A stretch of DNA of 64,000 bases from Couchioplanes caeruleus (GTDB lineage Bacteria > Actinomycetota > Actinomycetes > Mycobacteriales > Micromonosporaceae): contig NZ_RJKL01000001.1 in assembly GCF_003751945.1 (NCBI RefSeq), forward strand, positions 1,426,001 to 1,490,000, written 5' to 3'. Below, in pieces: positions 1-8,902 of the stretch. A model generated the notes under the pieces. The model searched no databases, had not been told where the DNA came from, and worked only from the letters and a program-made list of their open reading frames with translations. The first letter of the stretch is position 1. Every line of letters begins with the position of its first letter. The translations under genes and the position numbers were made by a program.

Positions 1-499
1 CGTCGGCGGGCGTCTCCTCGTCGTCGGGCACGAGCAGGTTCCAGGCACGCTGCGAGGTCTGCTCGGACAGCGACCCGATACCAGGAGTGTCGATCAACGT
101 CACGGTCCGCAACGCCTGCGAGGGCCAGCGGACCTCCAACTGCGCCACGTCGTCCACGCCGAGGTCGCCCAGGTCCATCTCGATGGCGCCGTCCTCCCGA
201 CCGAACCGGAGCTGCCGCGGCGGACCCTGATAAGGCTGGGCGATGACCTGGTAGGTGTGCCCGTCCTGATACCAGGTGACGATGCGCGTGCACTCCCCCG
301 CGTCGGTGGGCGCCAGCCGGTCACCGACCAGGGCGTTGAGCAGCGTCGACTTCCCCGCCTTGATCCGGCCCGCGATGGCCACCCGGAGCGGCTCGTCGAG
401 GCGGTCGCGCACGGCCGCGATCCGCCGCTCGTACGGCGTTCCGCGGTACACGTCGACGGCCCGGCCGAGCACACCCCGCGTACGGTCGATCAGGCTCAT
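1..499 (-). CDS. Dynamin-like GTPase, ini type (partial, runs off left edge)
   Basis: Only the N-terminal 166 residues are inside the window; the gene starts with ATG at 499 and reads leftward off the edge. The visible part is a GTPase G domain: P-loop GRIKAGKST near residue 40, then a Thr-rich switch region (APTDAGECTRIVTWY) and the G3 motif DTPG near residue 138. This is the layout of bacterial dynamin-like proteins such as mycobacterial IniA/IniC, membrane-associated GTPases linked to cell-wall stress. The partner GTPase lies at 5059 on the other strand, with the IniR-like regulator and IniB-like protein between them. The 318-bp divergent gap to the regulator should hold its promoter. Whether it is the IniA or IniC equivalent cannot be decided from this fragment. 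Confidence 0.85.
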   Translation of the reverse strand, partial: MSLIDRTRGVLGRAVDVYRGTPYERRIAAVRDRLDEPLRVAIAGRIKAGKSTLLNALVGDRLAPTDAGECTRIVTWYQDGHTYQVIAQPYQGPPRQLRFGREDGAIEMDLGDLGVDDVAQLEVRWPSQALRTVTLIDTPGIGSLSEQTSQRAWNLLVPDDEETPAD

Positions 500-817
500 C
501 CGGTCACCGCGGACGACCGCCGCCCGAGCACACGCAACCCGCCCAACTCGGACCCCACATCCTCACGTCGCTGCCTCCCGGATGGCACCCAGGAACAAGC
601 CTCTCGAAGCAAGGTACTCGGCGGCTTCCCGCCGCTTGGCCGGACGGCCCGGCGCATGTGGTGCATCACTGTGACGCCGCGCGCCCGCCACCATCTGAGA
701 GTCTTGGTGCCGGGAATCGGGCCGACGGTACACCCTTGACGCGAGCCGTACCAGGCCGTGCGGTCACCCCCACCAGCCGTAAACTGCCAGGTCGGTACGG
801 GTGAAGGGAACGCACGG
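500..817. promoter_or_regulatory. Divergent intergenic region between dynamin-like GTPase and IniR-like regulator
   Basis: This is a 318-bp non-coding gap between two divergently transcribed genes. It must carry the promoters of both. I see no convincing -35/-10 pair, no strong inverted repeat and no credible small gene. Open frames crossing it have no ribosome binding site and lack the amino-acid composition of real proteins. Confidence 0.4.
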
Positions 818-3148
818 GTGACTGTCGTGGTGGGCGTGGACGGCGCGGGGCGTACCCACCGGCTCAGAGAGATCGCCGCGGCCGCCGGCCGACCGGTCGC
901 GTGCGTGGTCTTCACGACGGTCGACGACCTGGACGCGCTCCTGGCCCGCGCCCGCACCGACGGCGCGATGGTCATCGTCGACGACGCCCACCGGCTGCCC
1001 CCGGAGGCACTGCGGACGCTGGCGGCCGCCGCGCGCGCCGGGCTGCCGATGGCGATCGCCCGCCGCCCCACGATCGACGGCCCGGAGCTGGCCGACCTGG
1101 ACGACGCGGTCGCCGCCGCGGGACCGGTCGATCACCTCGGCCCGCTCGACCCGGACTCCCTGGCCGCGCTGGTCACCGCCGCGATCGGCAGGCCGGCGAC
1201 ACCGGAGCACGTGGCGGCCGTCCACGCCGCCTCGGCCGGCCTGGCCGCGGTGGCCGCGGCGGTGGCCGCGGCTCCGGACGGCACACCGCCCGCGCTGGTC
1301 GCGCGGCTGCAACGCCGGCTCGCCGCGGCCGGCCGCGACACCGCGGAACTGGCCGGAATTCTCGCGCTCGGACTGGAGCTCGACGACGACATCGTCTGCG
1401 CGGCGGCGCGGCTGGATCCGGCGGTTGCGGCGACGGCGACGCGCTCGCTGCGCGACCAGGGACTGCTGATGCCCGGCGGCGAACGGATGATCCCGGCGGT
1501 CGCCCGCGCGCTCCTCGCCGACCTGTCCGCGATGGAGCGCCGCCGGCTGCACGACACCGTGGCGGCGGCCCTGCTGGCCACCCGTGCCGACCCGGTCCGC
1601 GCCGCGGAGCAGTTGCGCGCGGCCCGCGCGCGTACCCCTATGGCGGCCGACGTCTACCGACGGGCCGCCGACCGGCTCCGCTTCGTGGCGCCCGACCGCG
1701 CCCTGTCCTGGTACGACGAGGCGCTCGACGCCGGTGCCGACCCGGCCGTGGTCGCCGCCCCCCGCGCCGAGGCGACCGTCCTGCTCGGCCTGCCCGTCGA
1801 CGTGGACGCCGTGACCGCGTCGGAGTCTGACGCGGCCCGGCTCGCCATGGTCGCCGGCGCCACCGCGGCCTACGAGGGCAGAGCCGGCCGGGCGGCCGAG
1901 GCGCTGCTGAGCACCGGCCCGCCGGGCCCCGTCCTGGCCGTACCGGCGCTGATGGCCACCGGTCAACCGGAACCGGCGCGGTCCGCGGCGACCGGCGAGG
2001 CCCCGCTGCCGTTGCGTCGCCTCGCCGAGGCGGCGCTGGCGATCGGCAGCCCCACGGCGGCCCTGCCGCTGCTGATCGAGGCGGCCGAGGCCTTCGAACA
2101 GGCCCCACCGGCGGTCACGGTTCCCGATCTGCCGCACGCGCTCGGCGCGCTGGTCGCGGTGACCGCCGGCGACACCGCGACCGCCGAGCACCTGCTGGAG
2201 CGGGCGCTGCACGCCGGGGCCGGTGGGCCCGTCGCCCGCAACCGGCACCGCACACTGCTGGCCTGGGTGCGGCTGCGTGCCGGCCGGTACGACACCGCCC
2301 TCGCCGAGCTCGACCGGCTGACCGGCACGTCGCTGCCGGGCCGGGAACGTCTGGCATTCGCCTGTCTCACCGCCGGGATCGCCCGGCGCCGGGGCGACAT
2401 CGCCCAGCTTCGTGCGGCGTGGGCGCTCGCCGAGCCGGTGCTCGCCCGGCGCGCGGTGGACCTGTTCCACCTGGAGATGATCGAGGAACTTCTGGTCGCC
2501 GCCGCCCGGCTGCGCCACCACCGGCGGATCACGCCGATCCTCGACGACCTGGAGGCGGTCGTCGAGCGGCTCGGCCGGCCGGACGCCTGGGCGGTGTCGC
2601 TCGGATGGATCCGGCTGCAGATCGCCGTCGTCGGCGAGGACCAGGCGGGCGCGACCGCCGCCGCGAACCACCTCGGCGGCCTCGACCCCTCGGACGCCCG
2701 GCAGCGGGCCCAGTGCCGTGCGGCCATCCGGTGGGCCGCCGCGCTCCACGGCGACGTACGCCCGGACGACGTGCTGGCGGACGCCGCCGATCTCGTCGCG
2801 GTCGACCTGCCGTGGGAGTCGTCCCGGTTGCTCGGGCACGCCGCGATTCGAACCAGCGACCCGTCGGCCGCGCGAAGGCTGCTGGAGCGGGCGCGGGAGC
2901 TGTCCCGCCCGGAGGGATCCGCGGACGAGTCACCCCCGGATGCGGGCCGGGGTGGTCTATCCGACCGCGAGGTGGAGGTGGCACGGCTGGTGCTCGCGGG
3001 TCGTACGCACCGTGAGATCGGGTCGCAGCTCTACCTGTCCCCGAAGACGGTGGAACACCACGTGGCCAGGATCCGTGCCAAACTCGGTGCCGCCAACCGG
3101 GCTGAGATGATCGCTGCGCTGCGTAGTCGGCTGCCGACGGAGTCCTAG
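818..3148 (+). CDS. LuxR-family STAND ATPase regulator, IniR-like
   Basis: 776-residue regulator. The N-terminus has a P-loop-like GVDGAGRTH (residues 6-14) and a Walker B MVIVDDAH around residue 52. A long Ala/Leu-rich helical middle part resembles the TPR-like sensor region of MalT/LAL proteins. The C-terminus (about 715-776) is a LuxR helix-turn-helix, with [21 protein letters not shown] and [22 protein letters not shown] at 818 is preferred over ATG at 758 because a purine-rich GAAGGGAA lies just upstream and the P-loop then starts at the usual distance. In mycobacteria a regulator of this architecture (IniR, Rv0339c) lies next to iniBAC and activates it under cell-wall stress. The neighbouring iniB-like and dynamin genes support the same role here (inference). 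Confidence 0.8.
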   Translation: MTVVVGVDGAGRTHRLREIAAAAGRPVACVVFTTVDDLDALLARARTDGAMVIVDDAHRLPPEALRTLAAAARAGLPMAIARRPTIDGPELADLDDAVAAAGPVDHLGPLDPDSLAALVTAAIGRPATPEHVAAVHAASAGLAAVAAAVAAAPDGTPPALVARLQRRLAAAGRDTAELAGILALGLELDDDIVCAAARLDPAVAATATRSLRDQGLLMPGGERMIPAVARALLADLSAMERRRLHDTVAAALLATRADPVRAAEQLRAARARTPMAADVYRRAADRLRFVAPDRALSWYDEALDAGADPAVVAAPRAEATVLLGLPVDVDAVTASESDAARLAMVAGATAAYEGRAGRAAEALLSTGPPGPVLAVPALMATGQPEPARSAATGEAPLPLRRLAEAALAIGSPTAALPLLIEAAEAFEQAPPAVTVPDLPHALGALVAVTAGDTATAEHLLERALHAGAGGPVARNRHRTLLAWVRLRAGRYDTALAELDRLTGTSLPGRERLAFACLTAGIARRRGDIAQLRAAWALAEPVLARRAVDLFHLEMIEELLVAAARLRHHRRITPILDDLEAVVERLGRPDAWAVSLGWIRLQIAVVGEDQAGATAAANHLGGLDPSDARQRAQCRAAIRWAAALHGDVRPDDVLADAADLVAVDLPWESSRLLGHAAIRTSDPSAARRLLERARELSRPEGSADESPPDAGRGGLSDREVEVARLVLAGRTHREIGSQLYLSPKTVEHHVARIRAKLGAANRAEMIAALRSRLPTES

Positions 3149-3165
3149 CCGGGACCACCCCCTAA

Positions 3166-3187
3166 CCCCCCTCCGGCCGGAAGGGGG
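3166..3187 (+). terminator. GC-rich hairpin after the IniR-like gene
   Basis: CCCCCCTCCGG is followed directly by CCGGAAGGGGG, giving a nearly perfect inverted repeat 17 bp after the regulator stop codon. There is no U-tract, as is common in actinomycetes. It may terminate the regulator transcript. It also lies in the 123-bp leader region before the IniB-like gene, so a regulatory role there is possible. Confidence 0.4.
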
Positions 3188-3271
3188 AAAGCCCCGATGC
3201 GAGGCATGGGCGACAACCCGCAAGCTTGCTCATGTCCGACCACCGGGGCGGGCCCGAATACAGGAGAAGTC

Positions 3272-4903
3272 ATGGCCGTTGAAGTAACCCCGCTGATCAT
3301 CGACAACATTCGGGCGTTGTTCGAGAAGGTGTTCAGCAGCGACGCGGAAACCGCGAAGTTCCTCGCCGACCCGGCCGGTGCCTTCGCCGCCAACGACATC
3401 GACGCCGAGTCGCTCACTGCGGTCGACATCAACCAGGTCGTCGAAGAGGCGGCCTACGGCGGCGGCGACAGCACTGCGGGCGGTGGCTACAGCGCAGGCA
3501 GCTACGGCGGTGGTGGCGGCTACACCAGCGGCGGCGGCAGCGGTGGCGGCTTCAGCGGTGGTGGCAGCGGTGGCGGCTTCAACGGCGGTGGCGGAGCCGG
3601 AGGCGCCGCGACCGGCGCTGCCGCCTCGGCGCCGGCCCCGCAGACCGTGCAGCAGGTCAGCCAGGTCACGCAGACCTTCACCACCCAGAACTTCATCGAG
3701 AACACGCAGACCTTCACCGACAACTCCACCGACATCGACAACTCGGTCGACGTCGACGTGGACGGCGCGGTGTTCGGCGACATCGACATCGACTCCACCA
3801 ACGTCAACCAGACCGGTGACGGCAACGTCGGCACCACCGGCGACGGTGACGTCAACGCGGCCACCGGCGACGGCGCCGTGGCCCAGCAGGGCGACGGGGA
3901 CCAGGTCGCCGCGACCGGCGGCTCGGTGGCGGCGGGTGGCACCGCGATCGGCGTCACCGGCGACAACTCGTCGGCGGAGGTCGTCGGCGGCGACAAGGTC
4001 ACCGCGGGCGACGGCTCCGTGGTCGGCACCGGCAACGGCGACGTGCTCGGCGCGACCGGGGACGGTGCGTTCGTCGGCAACGCGACCAACGGCGACGTGG
4101 TCGGCAACACCGGCGACAACGCGGTGACGGCGGGCGACGACATCTCCGGCGCGGTCAACACCGGGATCAACTCCGGCGTGCAGGCGGGCGGCAACGTCGA
4201 CAAGGCGATCCTGGGAGACAACTTCGGCATCGTCGGCGACGACGTGGACAAGGCCGTCGTCGGGGACGACAACCAGTCCGCTCAGTTCGACATCGACACC
4301 AGTGGTGGCGCCGGGGGCACCGCCAACGGCACCGGAGGCGCCGGCGGCATCGGCGGCGACGCCTCCGCCGACGGGGGGAACGGCGCCGACGGCGCGGTCG
4401 GCGCCGGAGTCGGCCTCGGCGTGGGCGTCGGGCTCCGCGGCAGCGGCGACGGTCGCGGCCAGGGTATCGGTGGCGACGGTGGCGACGGCGGCGACGGCGG
4501 CACCGCGGTCGGTGGCAGCGCCGCGGGCGGCGCCGGTGTCGGCGGCAACGCCGGCGGGGGCGCCGGCGGAGCGGTGGGCCCGATCAACCTCAACTTCGGT
4601 GGGGGCAGCCAGACCAGCGTCACCGGATCCCGCGTGGAGGACTCGTCGGTGTCCGGCGGCGGCAACGCGTCCACGACGCAGGACTCGTTCAACGACCAGT
4701 CGACGAATGACTCGTTCAACACGGACGACTCGTTCAACGACCAGTCCACGAATGACTCGTTCAACACGGACGACTCGTTCAACACGGACGACTCGATCCG
4801 CGCCGACGACTCGAACATCATCCGCGAATCGGCCGACAACTTCACCGGGAACGGCCGCGACGCGCTCGACGGCGCCGACGCGGACCCGAGCCCCGCGGCC
4901 TGA
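3272..4903 (+). CDS. iniB: IniB-type Gly/Asn/Asp-rich protein
   Basis: 543 residues. The start is ATG 3272, which has a perfect AGGAGAA ribosome binding site 6 bp upstream; an in-frame ATG at 3197 lacks one. Residues 1-60 match the helical IniB N-terminal domain (IDNIRALFEKVFSSDAETAKFLADP). Then come a Gly/Ser linker (about 65-115), a Gln/Thr segment, a long region of degenerate GDG/GDN-type short repeats (about 150-340) that could form an extended beta-structure, a second Gly-rich stretch, and an acidic Ser/Asn/Asp tail with two exact 15-residue repeats. There is no signal peptide. In mycobacteria IniB is co-expressed with the IniA/IniC dynamins. Here the dynamin-like gene follows after a 155-bp gap containing a strong hairpin. 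The biochemical function of IniB is not established. Confidence 0.8.
   Translation: MAVEVTPLIIDNIRALFEKVFSSDAETAKFLADPAGAFAANDIDAESLTAVDINQVVEEAAYGGGDSTAGGGYSAGSYGGGGGYTSGGGSGGGFSGGGSGGGFNGGGGAGGAATGAAASAPAPQTVQQVSQVTQTFTTQNFIENTQTFTDNSTDIDNSVDVDVDGAVFGDIDIDSTNVNQTGDGNVGTTGDGDVNAATGDGAVAQQGDGDQVAATGGSVAAGGTAIGVTGDNSSAEVVGGDKVTAGDGSVVGTGNGDVLGATGDGAFVGNATNGDVVGNTGDNAVTAGDDISGAVNTGINSGVQAGGNVDKAILGDNFGIVGDDVDKAVVGDDNQSAQFDIDTSGGAGGTANGTGGAGGIGGDASADGGNGADGAVGAGVGLGVGVGLRGSGDGRGQGIGGDGGDGGDGGTAVGGSAAGGAGVGGNAGGGAGGAVGPINLNFGGGSQTSVTGSRVEDSSVSGGGNASTTQDSFNDQSTNDSFNTDDSFNDQSTNDSFNTDDSFNTDDSIRADDSNIIRESADNFTGNGRDALDGADADPSPAA
4682..4789 (+). repeat. 45-bp tandem repeat coding for the IniB acidic tail
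   Basis: Two 45-bp units (4682-4726 and 4727-4771, one mismatch) plus an 18-bp partial unit (4772-4789) encode DSFNDQSTNDSFNTD twice and then DSFNTD. The unit length is a multiple of three, so copy-number changes would keep the frame. Confidence 0.9.
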
Positions 4904-4956
4904 TCCTCGGACCGGGAAACCGGCGGATACCGGGCAGCGGGCCGGGTGAGAACAAC

Positions 4957-4990
4957 GTGGCGTGGCGGGTCGGTGGACCTGCCACGCCAC
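4957..4990 (+). terminator. Strong hairpin between iniB-like and dynamin-like genes
   Basis: GTGGCGTGGCGGGTC, loop GGTG, then GACCTGCCACGCCAC: 15-bp arms with a single G-T wobble. It lies 53 bp after the iniB-like stop and 68 bp before the dynamin-like start. It could be a terminator or a partial attenuator making the IniB-like protein more abundant than the GTPase. Confidence 0.6.
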
Positions 4991-5058
4991 GCTCGCGCTC
5001 GGGCCCATGGTCGGCCGGCTCCGGTTCGCCGTACCCTTCGTGACCGGGAGGAACGACG

Positions 5059-6873
5059 TTGACCACCACCACGGCACCACCGGACGCCGGCGACATGCTG
5101 CGACGGGCGACCGAGATCGTCGATCTCGCGCAACGCGCCTGCGAGGCGTACGACCGCGCGGACCTCGGCGGTCGGCTCGCCGCCGTCCGCGCCACCCTGG
5201 CCGACCCGGCGGTGCACATCGTCGTCGTGGGTGAATTCAAACAGGGCAAGAGCTCGCTGGTGAACGCGCTGGTCGGGACCAAGGTCTGCCCGGTCAACGA
5301 CGACGTCGCCACCGCCCTGCCGACCTACGTCCGCTACGGCAAGGAGCCGTCCGCCGAGGTGCTTCTCGACGAGGTCCCGCCCCGGCGCGAGCCGGTGCCC
5401 GTCGAGCGGGTGCGGGAGTTCGTCCTGGAGAAGGACGCCGGAGGCGCGGTGGACGGTGTCACAGGGGTGGAGGTCCGGCTGCCGCGCCAGCTTCTCTCCA
5501 GTGGCCTCGTCCTCGTCGACACGCCGGGTGTCGGCGGCCTCGGCTCGGTGCACTCGGCCGCCAGCCTGACCGCGGCGTCCATGGCCGACGCGCTGCTGTT
5601 CGTCACCGACGCTGCCCAGGAACTCACCCGCAGCGAGCTGGAGTTCCTGCGCCAGGCCCGCGAGGTGTGCGCGACGGCGGTGTGCGTCCTCACCAAGACC
5701 GACTTCTATCCGTACTGGCGCAAGATCCGTGACCTCGACGCGGGACATCTGCGCGGCCTCGGGGAGATGCCGATCCTCCCTGTCTCGTCCGATCTCCGCC
5801 TGCGTGCCGTCGCCGCCGGTGACAAGGACCTCAACGCCGAGTCCGGGTTTCCGGATCTGGTGAAGTTCGTCGCCCAGCGAGTCTCCGGCGGAGCGGCCGC
5901 CCGGGCCGCCGCCCAGGCGGGCGCGTCGGTCGTCGGGATCTGCGAGCAGATCGAGAGCCAGTTCGAGGCCGAACGGGCCGCGCTCGCGGACCCGGCTGCC
6001 GCGGCCAGGGTGATGGACGACCTCACCGGGGTGAAGAAGCGCGTGGAGGCGCTCAAGGCCGCCGCGGCGAAGTGGCAGCAGACCCTCGGCGACGGGATCG
6101 CCGATCTCAACGCCGACATCGACCACGACCTGCGCGGCCGGATCCGGCGGCTGGTGGAGGAGGCCGACGCGGAGGTCGAGGAGGGCGACCCGGCGGACAC
6201 CTGGGAGGAGACCGAACGGTGGCTGAAGGCCCGGGTCTCCGAGGAACTGCTGGCCAACTACATGATGCTTCGGGACCGGGCGATCAGTCTCAGCGACGAC
6301 GTGGCGACCCACTTCGAGGAGGCCGCGGGGCAGATCCTGCACCAGGTCGCGATCACCGACCCGCTGCCGCTGGCCGGCACCGCCGAGGTCGAGCACAAGA
6401 TCGATCTGGTCAGGATGAATCGCCGGAAACAGGCGATGGTGGCACTCAAGAGCGCCTACGGCGGCGCGCTGATGTTCACCATGCTCGGAACGCTGACCGG
6501 CATCGCACTCGGCCCGATCGGCATCGGGATCGGCTTGGTGATGGGCCGCAAGGGCCTGCGCGAGGAGAAGAAGCGCCAACGGACGAACCGGCAGAATCAG
6601 GCCCGGAACGCGATCCGTCGCTACTGCGACGAGGTCACCTTCGTGATGACCAAGGACTCCCGGGACACCCTGCGCCGGATCCAGCGTCAGCTCCGTGACC
6701 ACTACAGCGCCCTGGCGGACGAGCTGGCCCGGTCCAACGCCAAGGCGCTGACCGCCGCGTCGGACGCGGCTCAGCGCACCACGGCCGAGCGCGAGAGCCG
6801 TCTGCGCGATCTGACAGCCGAGCAGGAGCGCCTGCGGCAGTTGCGAGAGTACGCGGCGGCGCTCGTTTCGTGA
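5059..6873 (+). CDS. Dynamin-like GTPase, ini type
   Basis: 604 residues. The TTG start at 5059 is supported by GGGAGGA seven bases upstream. The G domain has P-loop GEFKQGKSS (about residues 58-66), a G2 region with Thr around TALPTY, G3 DTPGVGG (about 154-160) and G4 TKTD (about 214-217). A long charged helical stalk follows. The segment around residues 471-495 (GALMFTMLGTLTGIALGPIGIGIGLVMG) is strongly hydrophobic and is the likely membrane-inserting paddle or TM hairpin. The tail is an Arg/Lys/Glu-rich coiled coil. This is the IniA/IniC-type bacterial dynamin architecture: nucleotide-dependent membrane remodelling under envelope stress (family knowledge). It probably works with the GTPase at the left edge as a pair. 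Confidence 0.85.
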   Translation: MTTTTAPPDAGDMLRRATEIVDLAQRACEAYDRADLGGRLAAVRATLADPAVHIVVVGEFKQGKSSLVNALVGTKVCPVNDDVATALPTYVRYGKEPSAEVLLDEVPPRREPVPVERVREFVLEKDAGGAVDGVTGVEVRLPRQLLSSGLVLVDTPGVGGLGSVHSAASLTAASMADALLFVTDAAQELTRSELEFLRQAREVCATAVCVLTKTDFYPYWRKIRDLDAGHLRGLGEMPILPVSSDLRLRAVAAGDKDLNAESGFPDLVKFVAQRVSGGAAARAAAQAGASVVGICEQIESQFEAERAALADPAAAARVMDDLTGVKKRVEALKAAAAKWQQTLGDGIADLNADIDHDLRGRIRRLVEEADAEVEEGDPADTWEETERWLKARVSEELLANYMMLRDRAISLSDDVATHFEEAAGQILHQVAITDPLPLAGTAEVEHKIDLVRMNRRKQAMVALKSAYGGALMFTMLGTLTGIALGPIGIGIGLVMGRKGLREEKKRQRTNRQNQARNAIRRYCDEVTFVMTKDSRDTLRRIQRQLRDHYSALADELARSNAKALTAASDAAQRTTAERESRLRDLTAEQERLRQLREYAAALVS

Positions 6874-6884
6874 CCCGGCCGGCG

Positions 6885-7487
6885 TCAGTCGCCGTCGATG
6901 TCGTCGATCTCCGGGGCGTCGCCGGGCAGCGAGGGCGCCGCCCACAGCTCGTCCGCCGGCGGCGCCACGTTGTCCAGCTCCGGCAGATCGGCGTACCCGA
7001 CCGGCTCCGCGTCCGGTGCCACGGCACCGGACGCGACGTCGTCCACCGGCGCCTCCGTGAGGCCGTGTCCGTGACCGAAGTCCGTGTCCAGCGGCGCCCA
7101 CGTGTGCTCGTCCGCGCTGTGCTCGTCCGTACGGCGCGTTTCGTCGTCCCCGGCCCCGAGGGGCGGGTCGATCTCCGGCATCGCCAGGGTCGAGCTCTCG
7201 TCGAGTGCCGCCGCGGGAGCGGTGGCGAGAAGATCGGGCAACTGGCCGATATCGCCGGCAGCGGTGTCGCCCTCGACGATCGGACCGTGCGCCATGACGA
7301 ACGGAGCCAGATGCTCGGCGACCTCGGCCCGGGCGGTGTCGGCGAAGCTCACCACGGCCTCGGCGAGGAGTTCCTCCGGCAGGTCCGTGTGCCCGCCGTC
7401 CCGCAGCACGGCGGCGAGGTCGCCCGGGGTCCCGGCGTCGCCGGTCAACCCCGTGATGATCTCGTGGAGGGATCGCGCCGGTGCCAT
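6885..7487 (-). CDS. Small acidic protein of the ini island, unknown function
   Basis: 200 residues from ATG 7487 (MAPARSLHEII), which has a weak AGTAGG just upstream; the frame is open to 7544 but that extension is Cys/Arg-rich and has no ribosome binding site. Residues 1-75 look helical (LPEELLAEAVVSFADTARAEVAEHLAPF). The rest is acidic, Pro/Ala-rich and low in complexity, ending in DAPEIDDIDGD. There is no signal peptide or TM segment. Its stop is 11 bp from the stop of the dynamin-like gene (convergent). Position suggests an accessory ini-locus protein, but I do not recognise a family. Confidence 0.65.
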   Translation of the reverse strand: MAPARSLHEIITGLTGDAGTPGDLAAVLRDGGHTDLPEELLAEAVVSFADTARAEVAEHLAPFVMAHGPIVEGDTAAGDIGQLPDLLATAPAAALDESSTLAMPEIDPPLGAGDDETRRTDEHSADEHTWAPLDTDFGHGHGLTEAPVDDVASGAVAPDAEPVGYADLPELDNVAPPADELWAAPSLPGDAPEIDDIDGD

Positions 7488-7547
7488 GTACCTACTGTAA
7501 GGAGAGCACCACTGGTCCCGGCAAGGGGGACATCCCCTGACCACCCC

Positions 7548-8783
7548 CTAACGCGCGGAGCGGGGGTCGAACGTGACCGGAAGCTCCTGGAGGCCGCGGA
7601 GCACGCTGGGCCGCCACCGAAGGCTGTCCGGGGCGGTCGCCGCGGTCAGCCCGGGGAGCCGCCGGAGCACCGCGCCGATGCCCTCCACCGCCTCGACCCT
7701 GGCCAGGGCCGCACCGAGGCAGAAATGCGGGCCGTGACCGAACGCGACATGGGGATTGTCCGCGCGGTCGAAGCGGACCTCATCGGGGCGCTCGAAACGT
7801 TGCGGGTCGCGGTTGGCGGCGCCGGTGGACAGGATGACGATCTGGTCGGCCGCGATGGTGATGCCGCCGATCTCCACATCCGTCGTCGTGTATCGCGCCA
7901 CGCCGGTCATGACGGGCCCGTCGAAACGGAGAAACTCCTCGACCGCGGAAGGAAGCAACTGCGGATCGGTGCGCAGCGCTTCCAGATGAGCCGGCCGCTG
8001 CAACAGCAGCCACACGCCCGTACCGATCAGATTGACCGTGGTCTCGTGGCCGGCGACCAGCAGGAGCAGGGCCATCGAAATGAGTTCCTCATCGGTGAGC
8101 CGCTGCTCCTCGCCGGCGGCGACGAGGTCGCTGAGCAGGTCGTCGGCGCGGCCCGTCCGCTTGCTCGCCACCAGGTCGGCGAGGTAGTCACGCAGCCGGC
8201 CACGGGCGGCGTCGGCGAGCGCGATAGCGGCCGCGTCCACCGGAGGGCGCAGCAGGTCGGAGCTCTGGCGGCTGAAGTAGGCGCGGTCGGCGAAGGGCAC
8301 GCCGAGCAGTTCACAGATCACGGCCACCGGCAGGGGGAAGGCGAACTCCGCGACGAGGTCGGCGTGACCGCGGGGGACGATCGGGTCGAGCAGCTCCCGC
8401 GCGAGATCGCGCACCCGCGGTCGCAGTGTCTCGACCCGCCGGGCGGTGAACGCCCGCGACACCAGGCGGCGCAGCCTGGTGTGGTCGGGCGCGTCGGTGG
8501 TCAGCATGGAAGGTAACGCGTTGCCGCCGGCGATACGGGTCGAGCGGCCCGGCTGCGCGGTGAGCCGGCGCGGGTCGCTGGACAACCGCGGGTCTCCCGC
8601 GGCGGCAAGGACGTCACTGTGGCGGGTGACCATCCAGGCGTCGCTGCCGTCTCGCAGCCGGATCCGTTGCACCGGACCTTCGGTCCGCAGGTGGTTCAGC
8701 CAGGGGTACGGGTCGGGGCGCCGCTCCAGATCGGCGGGAACGGGGTGTACGGGAAGTACGGGAAGTACGGCGCGATCGTCCAT
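7548..8783 (-). CDS. Cytochrome P450
   Basis: 411 residues, soluble bacterial P450 (heme-thiolate monooxygenase needing ferredoxin partners). Visible motifs: I-helix AGHETT (about residue 232), K-helix EEFLR (ExxR, about 275), and heme loop FGHGPHFCLGAALAR (about 337-351) with the Cys ligand. ATG 8783 is chosen because AAGGAG lies 8 bp upstream; an in-frame ATG at 8816 lacks one. No ferredoxin gene is adjacent. The divergent TetR gene at 8903 and a palindrome in the gap between them suggest TetR control of this P450. The substrate cannot be told from sequence alone. Confidence 0.92.
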   Translation of the reverse strand: MDDRAVLPVLPVHPVPADLERRPDPYPWLNHLRTEGPVQRIRLRDGSDAWMVTRHSDVLAAAGDPRLSSDPRRLTAQPGRSTRIAGGNALPSMLTTDAPDHTRLRRLVSRAFTARRVETLRPRVRDLARELLDPIVPRGHADLVAEFAFPLPVAVICELLGVPFADRAYFSRQSSDLLRPPVDAAAIALADAARGRLRDYLADLVASKRTGRADDLLSDLVAAGEEQRLTDEELISMALLLLVAGHETTVNLIGTGVWLLLQRPAHLEALRTDPQLLPSAVEEFLRFDGPVMTGVARYTTTDVEIGGITIAADQIVILSTGAANRDPQRFERPDEVRFDRADNPHVAFGHGPHFCLGAALARVEAVEGIGAVLRRLPGLTAATAPDSLRWRPSVLRGLQELPVTFDPRSAR

Positions 8784-8819
8784 CGGAACTCCTTGCAGAC
8801 GTCGTGGACGGGCCATCTC

Positions 8820-8835
8820 TGTAACGAGCGTTCCA
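8820..8835. promoter_or_regulatory. Candidate TetR operator palindrome
   Basis: TGTAACGAGCGTTCCA has 7-bp arms with one mismatch around AG (core AACG-AG-CGTT). It sits 37 bp upstream of the P450 start in the gap shared with the divergent TetR gene. Length and symmetry fit TetR-family operators; assignment is inference. Confidence 0.4.
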
Positions 8836-8902
8836 GACAGATCGATGTGCGTCTACGCCCTTGCGGATGGTGACAACCCCGCCCGCGCCTTATGGTCATT
8901 CC

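Noticed and set aside
496..1071. 191-codon open frame on the minus strand between the left GTPase and the regulator
   Set aside because: It is antisense to the start of the regulator, has no ribosome binding site and has a composition typical of GC-rich shadow frames.
4682..4789. Repeat cluster as a CRISPR array
   Set aside because: The units are contiguous, in frame and coding, without spacers.
3230..7101. Two very long minus-strand open frames (616 and 939 codons) opposite the IniB-like and dynamin-like genes
   Set aside because: They mirror well-supported plus-strand genes, show no domains, and arise from low stop-codon frequency in GC-rich DNA.
7524..7538. Small hairpin AGGGG/CCCCT after the P450 gene as a terminator
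   Set aside because: Only five base pairs and no supporting features.
3153..7552. Shared 14-mer GACCACCCCCTAAC at 3153-3166 and 7539-7552 as an ini regulatory box
   Set aside because: A 14-mer pair is expected by chance in 64 kb of GC-rich DNA, and the second copy overlaps the P450 stop codon and is in the opposite orientation relative to its gene.
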